From assembly GCF_001680005.1 (NCBI RefSeq), contig NC_033566.1, positions 1-64,000 on the forward strand: a DNA stretch of 64,000 bases, written 5' to 3'. The notes below the pieces were generated by a model that made no database searches, was not told the origin of the DNA, and saw nothing but the letters and a program-made list of their open reading frames with translations. Position 1 is the stretch's first letter; every line of letters begins with the position of its first letter. Shown piece by piece: positions 1 through 10,628 of this stretch. Source of the stretch: Plasmodium coatneyi. Its lineage: Eukaryota > Apicomplexa > Aconoidasida > Haemosporida > Plasmodiidae. A program made the position numbers and the translations under genes.

Positions 1-119
1 CCTGAACCCCTAAACCCTAAACCTGAACCCTAAACCCCTGAACCCTAAACCCTAAACCCTAAACCCTAAACCCTAAACCCTGAACCCTAAACCCCCTGAA
101 CCCTGAACCCTAAACCCTG
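1..119. repeat. Telomere repeat tract (chromosome end)
   Basis: Tandem 7-mers CCCTAAA and CCCTGAA, with a few units carrying an extra C, run from base 1 to about 119 and then break into unique sequence. This is the complement of the Plasmodium TT(T/C)AGGG telomere repeat. The C-rich strand reading 5'->3' into the window shows that base 1 is the chromosome-end side. The mix of two unit types is normal for the genus. Confidence 0.95.
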
Positions 120-1371
120 ACTACTACCCTGATACTAACTATTATTCATTCTTCCTATTTATCATGTATATATATATGAAGTGTGGAATTTTCTTCAGAA
201 TAATATTTACCATGCGCTATTCCTTATCCATATTTTATTACTATTGGAAGTGTTTTAAAAATATGATAGCTTATGCAATGCACTTCATACATAAAGTGTA
301 CTTCCCCACGGGGGTTGTATATCCATCCGGGTCCAGTGAATAATGTACATTTATGGAATATATGGGAGTGATAGAATATGGGAAATTGTGTTTATTATAT
401 ATATTGTAGGAAATATTATATATATATTCCAATTACAATATTTTTTTTTTGCAGTGCACCGCCCTTCTCCTTACTTTTGATAATTACCGCTCCACAGTAA
501 TAATAGATCTTCTCATTTTTTTTTTTTCATTCTCCTTCCTATTCGCTTAATGTAAGTATGTTACGATTAACACATTTATGTAAGAAATATATACTACACT
601 ACCTGAGCTTCAATTATTTTTTCTTCTTTCTAGCATTGATGTTATTCTACATATTATTCCTACCTCTATTTTTCCTTTTTCATTTTTTCATGTTCCCCTT
701 TCATTCTACTATTTTCTCATTTTCTTTTTCGTACATTTAACGGAAGAGTATTTAATTTTTTTTTGTGTGTAAGGTCAATATATAAGTGAAGTGAAAGGAT
801 GTAAAAAAAATGTACTTAAAAAAAAAAAGGGAAAAGAAATTTTTTTTTTTTTTTTTGTTCTTTCACTTTACTAATATATTGGTGAATTATTTTTACTTAA
901 CTGAGAGTGCTTGTACATAATTTTCCAGTTCATTTTGGTTTGTTTGGTAAATTTTTATTGCGCAAGGTCGTACATGCTTATTTATTTTTTTTTTGGTAAC
1001 AAGTTCCTATTTTTATGAATTTTCTTATCTGCTTTTTCTTTCTTTTCTTTTAAAATATATAAATTTTTTTTTTTGTGAAGAGGAAACACTCCTTTCTTTT
1101 CTTTCCTTTTCTTCTGTGGAATTACAAATACTTCAGTTGAAATGTGAAAAGCGAATTGAAAAAAGGGGAAAGGAAAGAAAGGAAGAAAGGGAAAATGGGG
1201 GGTTAACACATTGCATAAACTACTTATAATTTGAATGGAGTAGGAAGGAAGTAGGAACGGCATGACATTACACATTTAATGGTGTTACATTCCACACACA
1301 TATGTGTGTGTTACACATTCCAATAAACGTGTACGTTACATTCCACATTCTACACACAATTTTTGATGTTG
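120..1371. other. Subtelomeric AT-rich spacer, no gene seen
   Basis: Non-coding DNA between the telomere and the first KIR gene. It holds homopolymers (T or A runs at about 440-450, 520-530, 840-856 and 1060), TATATA stretches and an AAGGAAAGAAAGGAAG purine patch near 1165-1190. Open frames at 558-740 and 982-1275 are low complexity (Phe/Lys/Leu) with no family signature, so I do not call them genes. Confidence 0.7.
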
Positions 1372-2849
1372 TTACATGCGACCGTAACTAATATTCCGTG
1401 GACCGCTATTCCTTGGTCTCCTGGGAGGTGGTGCGTCATATTCGACAGAATCTGCTGTTGAAGTGGTTGTCGTTGTGTATTCTGATGCTGAATCAAACAT
1501 TGAAGTACCTTCCGCAAGCGTATCAAAGTCGTTACGCCCAGTGGAACTTTTTTTTCTGTTACTTATAGGGGTGTTTCTAAAGGTATTATGTACCCATGAA
1601 GGTAGGAGCTTGTACTAAGAACCAAAAGGACGTGAAGGGAAGAAAGGAAGGACGGGGGTGTAAGAATATGTCCACATATATACATATATGTATATATATA
1701 TATATGCATATGTGTGTGTATGTGCATATTAATTTTATAATTGTTAATTTACTTACTTTATATAAAAAGAAAAGGGTAGTGGGTAACCCTATTAATCCAA
1801 CAGCAGAGGAGACAGCAGCAGGGGCGATGCTGCTACCTTCCTGGTCGGTAACACTACCACTATCAGCATCACTAAAAGAACTACTACTACCAGCTTGATT
1901 TGGATTTGGAACTGTAAGAATTCCTGAAAGCATCTGTTTCATACAGGAGCTGAGATCCTGATCAGTTTCGTCCGGTGGAGGTTCCTCTTTGGACATAGCT
2001 TTAGACGGCAGTTCTGATGGTTTTGGGATACTTTTTTTTTCGAACTTCTTATTCCAGAATTTTGTACAGAAGTCTTCATGATTACTACTTCCACAATTTG
2101 CTTCCACCTTTTTATAGGCATCATCAGATCCATTTAGGTATTGATCATATTCCCCTTTACAGGGAGACCCGTCGGACGGAATGTGCTTTAGTTTCCTCCA
2201 AATAGTTCTATAATCGTAGTAATAGTCAAATAATTTTTTCCTATCTCTGAAGAGGTCCCTGTCAACAGTATTGTGCAAGGTTGCACAGGTGCATTGTTGG
2301 CTGTCGAAGCTCTTTAATTTAGTGCATATTGTGTCCATAGTACTATTGAATTGATCAGGCTTCTTCAAAATATCAGACAATATACCTCCAAAAGTATAAT
2401 AGAAATAATCACAAATTTCTGAACAAGGCGGTTTCCCCTTCGACTCTATGATAGATAAAAGAAACCAGGCTTCCGTAATTCTCGTTTCATAATCTTCAAC
2501 TGCCCCGAAGTTTTTCAATGTAATTCCCAAAATCTTCTCTATTTCACCTACCCAATCAGCGATGTCCCCATTTTGATTTTTGCTTTTTTCTTTGAACTGG
2601 TGATGGATTTGTTTGGAAGGTAAGTTATTCACATTACAAGGATCCTGATTCTATGAATGTTGAATTGTTGAAATGGGAAGTGTGGAATAAATGTATGCAT
2701 TTCTTCTAAATTTATTGTATATTATGCATAAAATCTTATATGAATAATATTTACATGTGTGTTCATCCTAAAGGAAGAAAAAAAAATATATAAGCCCGGG
2801 AAGTGGACAGTGGTGTTCCTTCTTTTCTCTTACTTACTTTGTTTGTCAT
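1372..2849 (-). CDS. KIR: KIR-1, KIR-like variant protein with CD99-like stretch
   Basis: Three-exon KIR gene of about 382 residues. Exon 1 is 2838-2849 (MTNK, donor GTAAGT), exon 2 is 1757-2650, exon 3 is 1372-1614; all junctions are phase 0. Exon 2 starts NQDPCNVNNLPSKQ. The usual FFYYWLGD motif is changed to CDYFYYTFGG. A membrane segment (SSAVGLIGLPTTLFFLYK) ends exon 2. Exon 3 gives a tail opening YKLLPSWVHNTF and ending ISYGRM. Just before the membrane segment (1862-1909) lies PNPNQAGSSSSFSDAD, which resembles host CD99. The ectodomain is closest in style to KIR-13 and KIR-14 (shared IP.PS.L and SC..Q stalk pattern). It is the gene nearest the telomere and is transcribed towards it. Family call is firm; exon 1 is inferred from its splice donor. 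Confidence 0.88.
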
Positions 2850-3955
2850 TGTATATGTATGTGCACATGTACATTGATTCTGTGTGTATATATATATAGA
2901 AGAGTTCATAAATGGAATGTGTGTTCTTCCTTATATATGTCTTCATACATTATGAACAAACCATACATATGAGTGCGTGTACAAGGAACTTCTTCTCTGC
3001 TTGCTTCATTATTTAGGACCATCTAAATTTTTTACTTTCTTCCTTCCATTTCATATGGTGCATTTACTTTAATTTTTTTCAAACAGTGACAGAACACATT
3101 ATAGTTATATGTATCAAAATCATTATATAAGTGCAAATATAATTAAAGATGAACATGTGGAAAAATGTGCTGTAATAATAGAATGACAAGGGGAGGAAAG
3201 AATAAACTTTTTATATACAGTTCCTTCCTTCATTCCTTTATTCCATTATTGTTGGATTATGCACAATCCTTCCCAGGAAGTATTATAATTATTTATTATT
3301 ATGCACATGTGCGCTTCGGTTATTTAATATACATATATATGAAGAAGATAGAGAAAGAAAAGTGTATTGTATGTGCGCATGCAGCACTATAATAGTACTC
3401 ATTCCATTTATCATAAATCCCTTCCTTCTTATTTATTTATACTCGCTCAGTATATGAAAAATTTTCTTTTTTTTCCTTTTTTTTTTTTTTTCGTTCTTTA
3501 ATGAGCACACCACAAATGGTTCCTCTTTATATGCAATATGTATATATGTTGTGCCATTTGAGCTACTTTTTCCTGCTTCCTTATGTCTTTCCTTTTTTCT
3601 CCATGAAATTTTATGAAGCACCGAAAATTCAAGGAAGTTCTACACAACGTTTCATTTGTGCTATTCCCTGAGTATATAACATAAATACAGGTGCATATAA
3701 TCATGTATATATGTATATATCACGGTCGTTATTTATATATTTACCTATCGCACAATATAAGGTGGTAAATTATAATTGCGAAGAATGAAGTTCAAAGTAC
3801 TAAATATTTATATTCTTCTTACCTGCTCTTCAGGGGTTATCACAAATAAAAATAGGAAATAACACATTATACACACATATAAAGGGTGGATGGATAAATT
3901 AGGATCACATATATGTATAAGTTCGGTGGTGGAGTTCCATTATGGAATATAGGTA

Positions 3956-4066
3956 TAGGTTCCACTAACGACAGTTCCACTAATGACAGTTCCACTAATA
4001 ACAGTTCCACTAATGACAGTTCCACTAATGACAGTTCCACTAATAGCAGTTCCACTAATAGCAGGT
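3956..4066. repeat. 15-bp minisatellite (GACAGTTCCACTAAT)
   Basis: About seven tandem copies of the 15-mer GACAGTTCCACTAAT, with C/T variation at the last base and later units changed to AGCAG. It is directly followed by a foldback element at 4170-4283. Both strands are open across it, which reflects the unit length being a multiple of three rather than a gene. Confidence 0.9.
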
Positions 4067-4169
4067 TGCACTTATCAAGTTGCACAAATCTTACGTGTCC
4101 TTCCCAAGTAAAAAAAAAAACCTGCGTTGCATCCCTCCAACTGCTCACCCAACTGCTGAAACCATGTCC

Positions 4170-4283
4170 TTCGACATCAGACCCCAATTGGGGACGCCTA
4201 TATATATATCCGCTGGAATAAGGAACCCATTTTCCTCCTGCGGATACATATATAGGAGCCACTAATTGGGGCCTGATGTCGAA
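4170..4283. repeat. Foldback (inverted repeat) element
   Basis: The left arm begins TTCGACATCAGACCCCAATT and the right arm ends AATTGGGGCCTGATGTCGAA, its near-perfect reverse complement. Pairing continues inward through CCTATATATATATCCGC against GCGGATACATATATAGG, and the arms meet near 4227 around AGGAACCCATTTTCCTCC. The layout fits a foldback or MITE-like remnant or a hairpin-forming repeat. No target-site duplication was established. Confidence 0.75.
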
Positions 4284-4582
4284 TTTGTGAATTGTCCGAT
4301 CAGGAGTGTGTTCGTACTAGATATATGTATACGTGATCATCACAGTATTCTTTCATATATATTATTCATATGGTTGACTAAACGGAAATTGGAACATTTT
4401 AAAACAAATGATGATGCACTATGCACACTTGTCCTGCTGAAAACACATATATATATATATATATAGAAGAGTGTTTGTACACAGGTAAGTTATGAACAAA
4501 AGGGGGGGAAGTGGATGGACATACTAATTATAAATTGGAGCGTGCAGTACATTCGATTTATTTCTTTTCCTCTGTAGAGGCA

Positions 4583-5948
4583 TTATGTAGGGTGATAAGC
4601 CACATTCCTTCCTTGCTTCCGTTCAGGGAGATCATTCTTCGTTCTTCTTCCACCACGTGGTCGTTCATTATATATGGTAGAATTGTCTGTGTAATCTGAA
4701 GTGGAATAATCTGTTGTGGTAGAGCCTTCTGTTGTTGTTGAGTCGTCTTTCGTAAACGCATCAAAATGATGTTCAACAGATCTTTTTTTTCTTCCTCTTC
4801 TGCTTCCTTTAAAATGACTACGTAACCAATCAGGTAAAAGATTATACTGAAAAAAGGAGGGTTGGAAGAATATATATATACCTTATATATACGTTTGTAT
4901 ATATATATATATGACGTCTATATATAAGTACATATATACATATTTCAAATATATAGTGGTAATTGTATGTACTACTACCTTATATAAGAAGAATGCCAAT
5001 GCAGGTAGTCCTACTAATGCAGAGACGGAAGAGATAGCAGCAACCGTGCTAGGAGTGGTGCTTGTAGAGGTGGTGGTGGTAGCACTATCTTCAGTTCCCA
5101 TAACTTCCGATGTGGGTGGTGATGATGGCGATTCACATTTCTGCTTTAACTGGACTGGGTCCTCCAAATCCTCGAACATGGAATCAAGTTCGGTACAGTA
5201 TGTTTTACCATCAGAACCACCTGAACACTCGTCCTTTATAGTTCTATATGCTATAGCAGCTGCGTTTAGGTAGTCGGCATATTTTGTATCACAGAAAGAT
5301 TGATAATTCCCTGAAGTTCCTTTTATATTTCCATAGTCCTGATAATAATCGAATATAAGTTTCCTGCGGTTGAATTCCTCTGCCTCAATGTCCTTGTATA
5401 TGATGTCACAATTATACGGAGTACGAACTGTTCTCAGTTTAGCGTAAATTTCATTGATAGTATGCAAGAATGAATTACTGTAGGGACCTGTTCTTAACAT
5501 ATTCCCAATCCAATAATAAAAAAAAACGACAAGATGCATCGTTCCCAGGATCCCCCTGCCCCATTGAATGTACGCGGCACCATGCACTTGCAATATCACT
5601 AATATGATTTCCAATATTTTCACATCCTGATAATGAACTTCGTATAATATGATCCATCCGTATAGAGCTACCCCCCATCTGAAGTACTAGAGAACAGGTT
5701 GCACGTCCCTCGAGCGTACTGTACATTCTTCTTGAAATTAACTCACCTAAGGAATCTTGCTCCTATAAATATGTAATTGGCAGAATGGAATGTATATATG
5801 TATGTATATATACTTATGTGAAGTATGTACACTTCGATATTATCATTATATTATGTGTACATATAAGAAGTATTGCCTATATGTGTGGGCATATTAATGT
5901 ACATCTATTTAGAACAGTATAGAATAGTTTGTGAATTACTTGTGCCAT
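4583..5948 (-). pseudogene. KIR: KIR-2, KIR-like gene with one frameshift
   Basis: Exon 1 candidate 5940-5948 (MAQ, donor GTAATT); exon 2 4979-5762; exon 3 4583-4846. Exon 2 reads in one frame from its acceptor to the core motif. A run of nine T on the coding strand (plus 5518-5526) then has one base more than the family motif FFYYWIGN needs, and the frame shifts by one. The rest of exon 2 is open in the new frame through a Thr/Ser stalk and the membrane segment SSVSALVGLPALAFFLYK. Exon 3 is intact, opening YNLLPDWLRSHF and ending VAYHPT. The break sits in a homopolymer, so a sequencing error or a polymorphic slip is as likely as true decay. Confidence 0.85.
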
Positions 5949-7003
5949 TGTTCCTTATTGTATACATTTGTTCATATGTATACATTTGTTGTGTACGTAT
6001 ATGCAGGTTGAATTTTATGTTCAGGAGGTGTTGTGTGTTATTTTATATATTCAAAATAAGTATGTGCGTGTTCAAGGAAGTTTTTGCAAGCCCTTCCAAC
6101 AATAATTATGTAGAAATATTAAAATTTTCTCTTCTTTATTCAATAATGACAAATTTTTTAAAATTTACACATGGCAACACATTGCATATATATATGTATC
6201 AAGATCATTATGCGCATAACTGCAATTAAATATTAATAAATATTCACAAAATAATGAAATGGGGGAAAGGGATGGGGACAATAATTCTAATTCCTTGCAT
6301 ATTACATCTTTTATCTATGTACTTTGTATTATTGTATGCTGAGCGTGATTATCGTCAATATTATGTTGCTATTTATGCGCTCCACCTACTATGTTTATAC
6401 AGAGGAGCGCATCTTCCTTTCCCTTTTTTGTTTGATAAAAAATTTCATCATGTAACATTCATTCCTGTTTTATTATTATCAAAAGAGTTAAATAAGAGTG
6501 GTGAACAAATATTATATAGTTCACATATGTACAGAATATTCCTCATTTCCTGAATGTTCATGTATTATGTACTATTTGTGAGCTAACCTTAAGTCCCTCA
6601 CTCCTTTATTTCCTTCTAACTGTAGATTATATTCTTTGCACATATATATTAAAGTATGCCTGTTATTTTTATTTTTTATTTCATTTTTTACTCTTTATTT
6701 TTAACTTTCTAATTTTATACTTTTTTAATTTTATATTTTTTTCCTTTCATCATTAATTTATGTTCATATGGATCTCCTAATATGAATATGGAAGGGTCCA
6801 TAATTTTTTATATGTAAGATAATTTTGGAATGTGATCACGATACATACACATATACACATATTAAAAAAGAGAAAAAAGAGAAGAAGTGAGTGACATTAC
6901 CATAATTTCTGTCGAACATAAAATTCACTTATGGATGCATACTTATTATAATTTAAGAGGGGAATATTTCATGCACACTATTTATAATGAGTGTATAGAA
7001 ATA
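5949..7003. other. KIR-2/KIR-3 intergenic region
   Basis: AT-rich 5' flank of KIR-2. At 6552-6588 it has a copy of the 'AATGTtCATgTATTATGT...TGAGCTAAC' block also found upstream of KIR-5, -8, -10, -12 and -16. Open frames at 5873-6229 and 6254-6553 are Leu/Tyr/Phe-rich with no family signature and are not called. Confidence 0.6.
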
Positions 7004-8346
7004 TTATGTAGGATGATAATGTATATTCCTTCGGTGACTTCGTCTCTGTTGATGTTGTCTATTATTTGTTCTTTTATTCCTGCTTGACAGTACAGTAGTA
7101 TATGGGGCAGAGAACATCGTAGAATCATCCGTTGTGGTAGAACCTATTGTTGAGACATTTTCCGTATAATAGTCGGAGGTGGAAGCATGATCTCTATAAT
7201 CTTCCGCTTCCGTTTCAGTTTCAATTTCTGTGTCTGAGTTATGTGAGACATATTTTCTTCTTCTGCCTTTCATTTTGGGAGATTTTCGTTTTCTCGGCCA
7301 TAATAAGGAAATATACTAAAAGAAAGAAAGGGGAGTGGTATGTATATATATGTATACATGCATGTACATATATATATGTATATGGTTGTACATTCTTACC
7401 TTGTAGAAGAAGAAGGTGATTAAGGGAGTTGCTATTCCGAAAAAGGTATAAGAAGGAATATCGACGGTGCTCTGAGAGAGGGCTTCATTCTTGTTGATCA
7501 GTTCATGAGACTGCGGAGCAGAATTACTGGTGAGCGTGCACGTTGGTATAGACACCTCCTTCCACCATTCTTTTTTCCCTTGTACATCCTTCTCTATGCA
7601 ATCCGGATGCAGCTTCTTAAATTGTTCACACCATGCACTACTGCTATTCTGCATACATTCCATACGCAATGTTCTATGGGCAGAATTAATTTTGCGCAGG
7701 TGATGGTAATATTCCCAAGTACAGGGCGCCGCACCACCCTTTATTTGTCTTTCTATAGTACTCTTATCCTTAGAATAGTCATTTACATCCTTCCAAGCCC
7801 AGAATAACTTGTTCTCAATATGAGTGTCCGGGAAGGTACACATATGATCACTTGTACTACTTTCTACTGCTTTTCTAATTTTTTCCATAGCAGCATTGAA
7901 TGATTCACCATCCAAATTTTTCAATAACACTCCCCTAATCCAAAAATATAAGAGATCACAAAATTCATTATTCTGCGAATCGCTCTTTGCCTTTGATTTT
8001 GCATAACACAGTCCTCCAACAATTTTTTTTGCATCCTCCTCCTTAATATTCTGCTTATCCTCCTCTAATTTAACTTTTGTTTGATTGGGCCAGGATTCAT
8101 CCCCACAGCTAGTCATACCTTCCTGGTATTTTCTATAGTACTGCTCATTTGAGGGTAACCCATCCAAATGTGACTTCTACAAATGCAGTTATGGAGGAAG
8201 TGCATATATACTTGTATAATTATAATCTTCCATTCAGTTTTACTTTATATTACTCATATAAAAATATATTGTATACGCACTTCATTAGATTACTTATGTT
8301 GAGAAAAAAAAAGGAAAAAACAAACCCCAAGTATTTCTCCTGCCAT
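7004..8346 (-). CDS. KIR: KIR-3, KIR-like variant protein
   Basis: About 369 residues. Exon 1 8326-8346 (MAGEILG, donor GTTTGT), exon 2 7400-8176, exon 3 7004-7315, all phase 0. Exon 1 shares its EILG ending and GTTxGT donor with KIR-4, which supports the call. Exon 2 opens KSHLDGLPSNEQYYRKY. The core motif is diverged (CDLLYFWIRGVLL). The exon ends in the membrane segment FFGIATPLITFFFYK. Exon 3 is atypical: it opens YISLLWPRKRKSPKMKGRRRK, strongly basic, then runs into an acidic Glu/Thr stretch (DTEIETETEAED), and ends IHYHPT. The departures from consensus in both core and tail make this one of the most divergent KIRs here. No break is visible. Confidence 0.87.
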
Positions 8347-9268
8347 TTTCCTTCTTGTTTATATGCATTATCTTGGTATATAGTATGAATTTATTCCTAA
8401 AATCATTGTTCATTCCTACATTCAAAAAATTTTGGAATATATAAAAAATTTTTCAAATTATTTCCATTATTCTTTATGAATAATTTATCGAGTTCGTCGC
8501 ATATTCCCTATATATTCATTATATTATTGAATTGTAAGTAATTAATCAGAACATTGTATTATTATTATTTATATATACCCCAGTTTTCCTGTATATAGAA
8601 AAGAGTGTGCATCATTTTTTCACCCACATTAAATTAATAATGCGTTTGCTTTTTTTCCTCTCCCTTCCACATTAAATTAATAATGTGTTTTTCCCATTAA
8701 ATGTTTTTTTTCCTCTCCCATTAAATGTTTTTTTTCCTCTCCCATTAAATGTTTCTTTTTCTCTTCCACATTAAATTAATAATGTGTTTGCTTTTTTCCC
8801 CTTCGATTTATTAAATTAATAATGTGTTTTTCCCATTAAATATTTCTTTTTCCTCTCCCATTAAATGTTTTTCCTATTAATGTTTCTTTTCCCCCTTTAT
8901 TTTTATTTTTATTTGAACCTGTTGGGTCATCTTCTTTTTTACGGAAAATCAGAAATATTCATTTCTCTCTTTTTCCGTTTTTCCTTTACAGCTTTACAAG
9001 TTTTTATCTGTATAATTTTCTTTTTTCCTTTCCATTTCATTAAAAAAAAAAAAAAGAGACAGAAAAAAAAGAAAAAAAAGTCCCCCCAAAAAAAAGAACA
9101 GCGAAAAAGAAATATGGTAATTTTTGCTTCTTTCCATACACACACTGCATAACCGTTATGGTCCTTTATGCTTCCCATGATGGGGGGTTGCGGGGGGAAA
9201 GGAAGAACATTTTCTTTTATCTAGGATGGTAAGATATATTTACCTACAGAACGGAAACCTTTTTTTAC
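8347..9268. other. KIR-3/KIR-4 intergenic region
   Basis: AT-rich spacer with a minisatellite-like block at 8620-8885 (listed separately), long A runs at about 9044-9095 and a tract near 9185-9232 that looks like a partial copy of the KIR-4 3' end (CTAGGATGGTAAG compared with CCTAGGGATGGTAACC). Confidence 0.6.
8620..8885. repeat. Degenerate repeat, ATTAAATTAATAATGTGTTT / CCCATTAAATGTTTTTTTCC
   Basis: Two interleaved short units recur. ATTAAATTAATAATG(T/C)GTTT appears four times, and (T)CCCATTAAATGTTT(C/T)TTTTCCTCT at least five times. The array lies in the 5' flank of KIR-3 and is non-coding. Confidence 0.8.
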
Positions 9269-9579
9269 CTAGGGATGGTAACCTACGTTCCGGTGACGTG
9301 GCGTATTTGCTCGCCTTCCACATGTAGGTGGTTGGCTATATATAGTAGATTCATCTGTTGAGTCGAATGTGGAATCACCTATTGTAGAATACGTTTCTGT
9401 AGAAGTGTTGTCGTCGTCGTTAAAGTGGTGATGTCCCATTGTTGTTGCTGTTGCTTTTCTTCTTCTTTTTCTTTTGCTTCCTCCAGAAAATAATGAAGTG
9501 TACTGCGGAAGGAAAGAAAGGAAAGAAGGTGGGGGTTGAAAATGTTAGGGTGTACAATTATGTATACATATATACATAA

Positions 9580-9618
<39 letters not shown>

Positions 9619-10628
9619 TATTATGATCATATTACCTTATATAAAAAGAAAGATGTGACTGCAGCTAATCCTCCTAATGTGCCAATTGTGGAAGAGACAA
9701 TAGCGGGGGTACTGTTCTCCCCTGGAGTATTTGTCTCTGTTTCAGGCACCTTTAGTGGTGGTACTTCAGGAACTTTTGTCGGTGGTACTTCTGGTTTTTT
9801 TGGAGGTGCCACTGGAACTTTTTTCTCTGGAACAACTTCATCCTCCGGAGGTTCTTCCTCATTCATTGATGTACACTTTAATTCCAGTAGCGCCTGATCA
9901 TTCTGTTGTTTATAATCCTTCCTGAACTCCATACAGTACCTATCTGTAGGGTTTCGATCACATTTTCCACGTATCTTCATGTAGATGGAAGCAATATCAT
10001 TGAGGTAACGGTAGTAGTTATTATAACAAGGCTTACTATAATCCCCCACCTGTCCCTTTATGGTTTCATAATTATAGTAGTACTCATATACTGCTTTTCT
10101 CTTTTTGAAGAGGTTGTTGTCAATTTTAGGGTATAGATTTTTGCATTTCTTCGTGATTTCCCACTTCCCCAGTGCATCGTAAATCACTTCCATAATTCCT
10201 GAGAATGACTTTGGCAGGATATCTGTTAATACATAATCCCCTATCCAGTAATATAAGAAATTACAGGCCTTGTCATCCGGCGACCTCTTACTGGTGATTT
10301 CGGGTACGCAACAGCAAGCATTTAGAATTATATCTTCATTCCCCCTAATTTTATCATTGGCCTGTAATTTATCCTTTATGCTTCTGGCAGAACCATCATT
10401 GCAGAAATTCGAACACTTTGTCAACTTATTGTAATATTCAGCATTGGAAGGCAGTTTATCTAAATGCTTCTGCTATAAAAATAATTAGGAAAATATATAC
10501 ATATTCTCATGTTCCCTTATTTTTAATGTTATTATATGGCAGATATATAATTATGCGGATAATGTTCAGATCCCTATACTGAGAAAAATCAAACGAACCC
10601 CCAATATTTCCTTTTCACTTTTTACCAT
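9269..10628 (-). CDS. KIR: KIR-4, KIR-like variant protein with Pro-rich stalk
   Basis: About 366 residues. Exon 1 10599-10628 (MVKSEKEILG, donor GTTCGT), exon 2 9636-10472, exon 3 9269-9502, all phase 0. Exon 2 opens QKHLDKLPSNAEYYNKL and has the core CNFLYYWIGDYVL and regularly spaced cysteines. A proline-rich stalk (PKKPEVPPTKVPEVPPLK) follows, then the membrane segment SSTIGTLGGLAAVTSFFLYK. The KVPEVP block shares 18 consecutive nucleotides with SICAvar-2 exon 5. Exon 3 opens YTSLFSGGSKRKRRRK and ends VGYHP with a TAG stop. The tail end sequence CCTAGGGATGGTAACC is shared with KIR-5. Confidence 0.9.

Larger units (their letters stand above)
2850..4582. other. KIR-1/KIR-2 intergenic region
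   Basis: 5' flank of KIR-1 and 3' flank of KIR-2. Contents are TATATG microsatellites, pyrimidine runs near 3470-3500, a 15-bp minisatellite and a foldback element (both listed separately). Open frames at 3165-3392 and 4266-4466 carry no recognisable protein features. Confidence 0.6.

Noticed and set aside
1596..1898. Plus-strand open frame opposite KIR-1 exon 2/3
   Set aside because: Antisense to a splice-supported KIR gene and crosses its TATATA intron.
6254..6553. 99-residue hydrophobic open frame in the KIR-2/KIR-3 spacer
   Set aside because: No splice partner, no family motif, and composition typical of AT-rich intergenic DNA.
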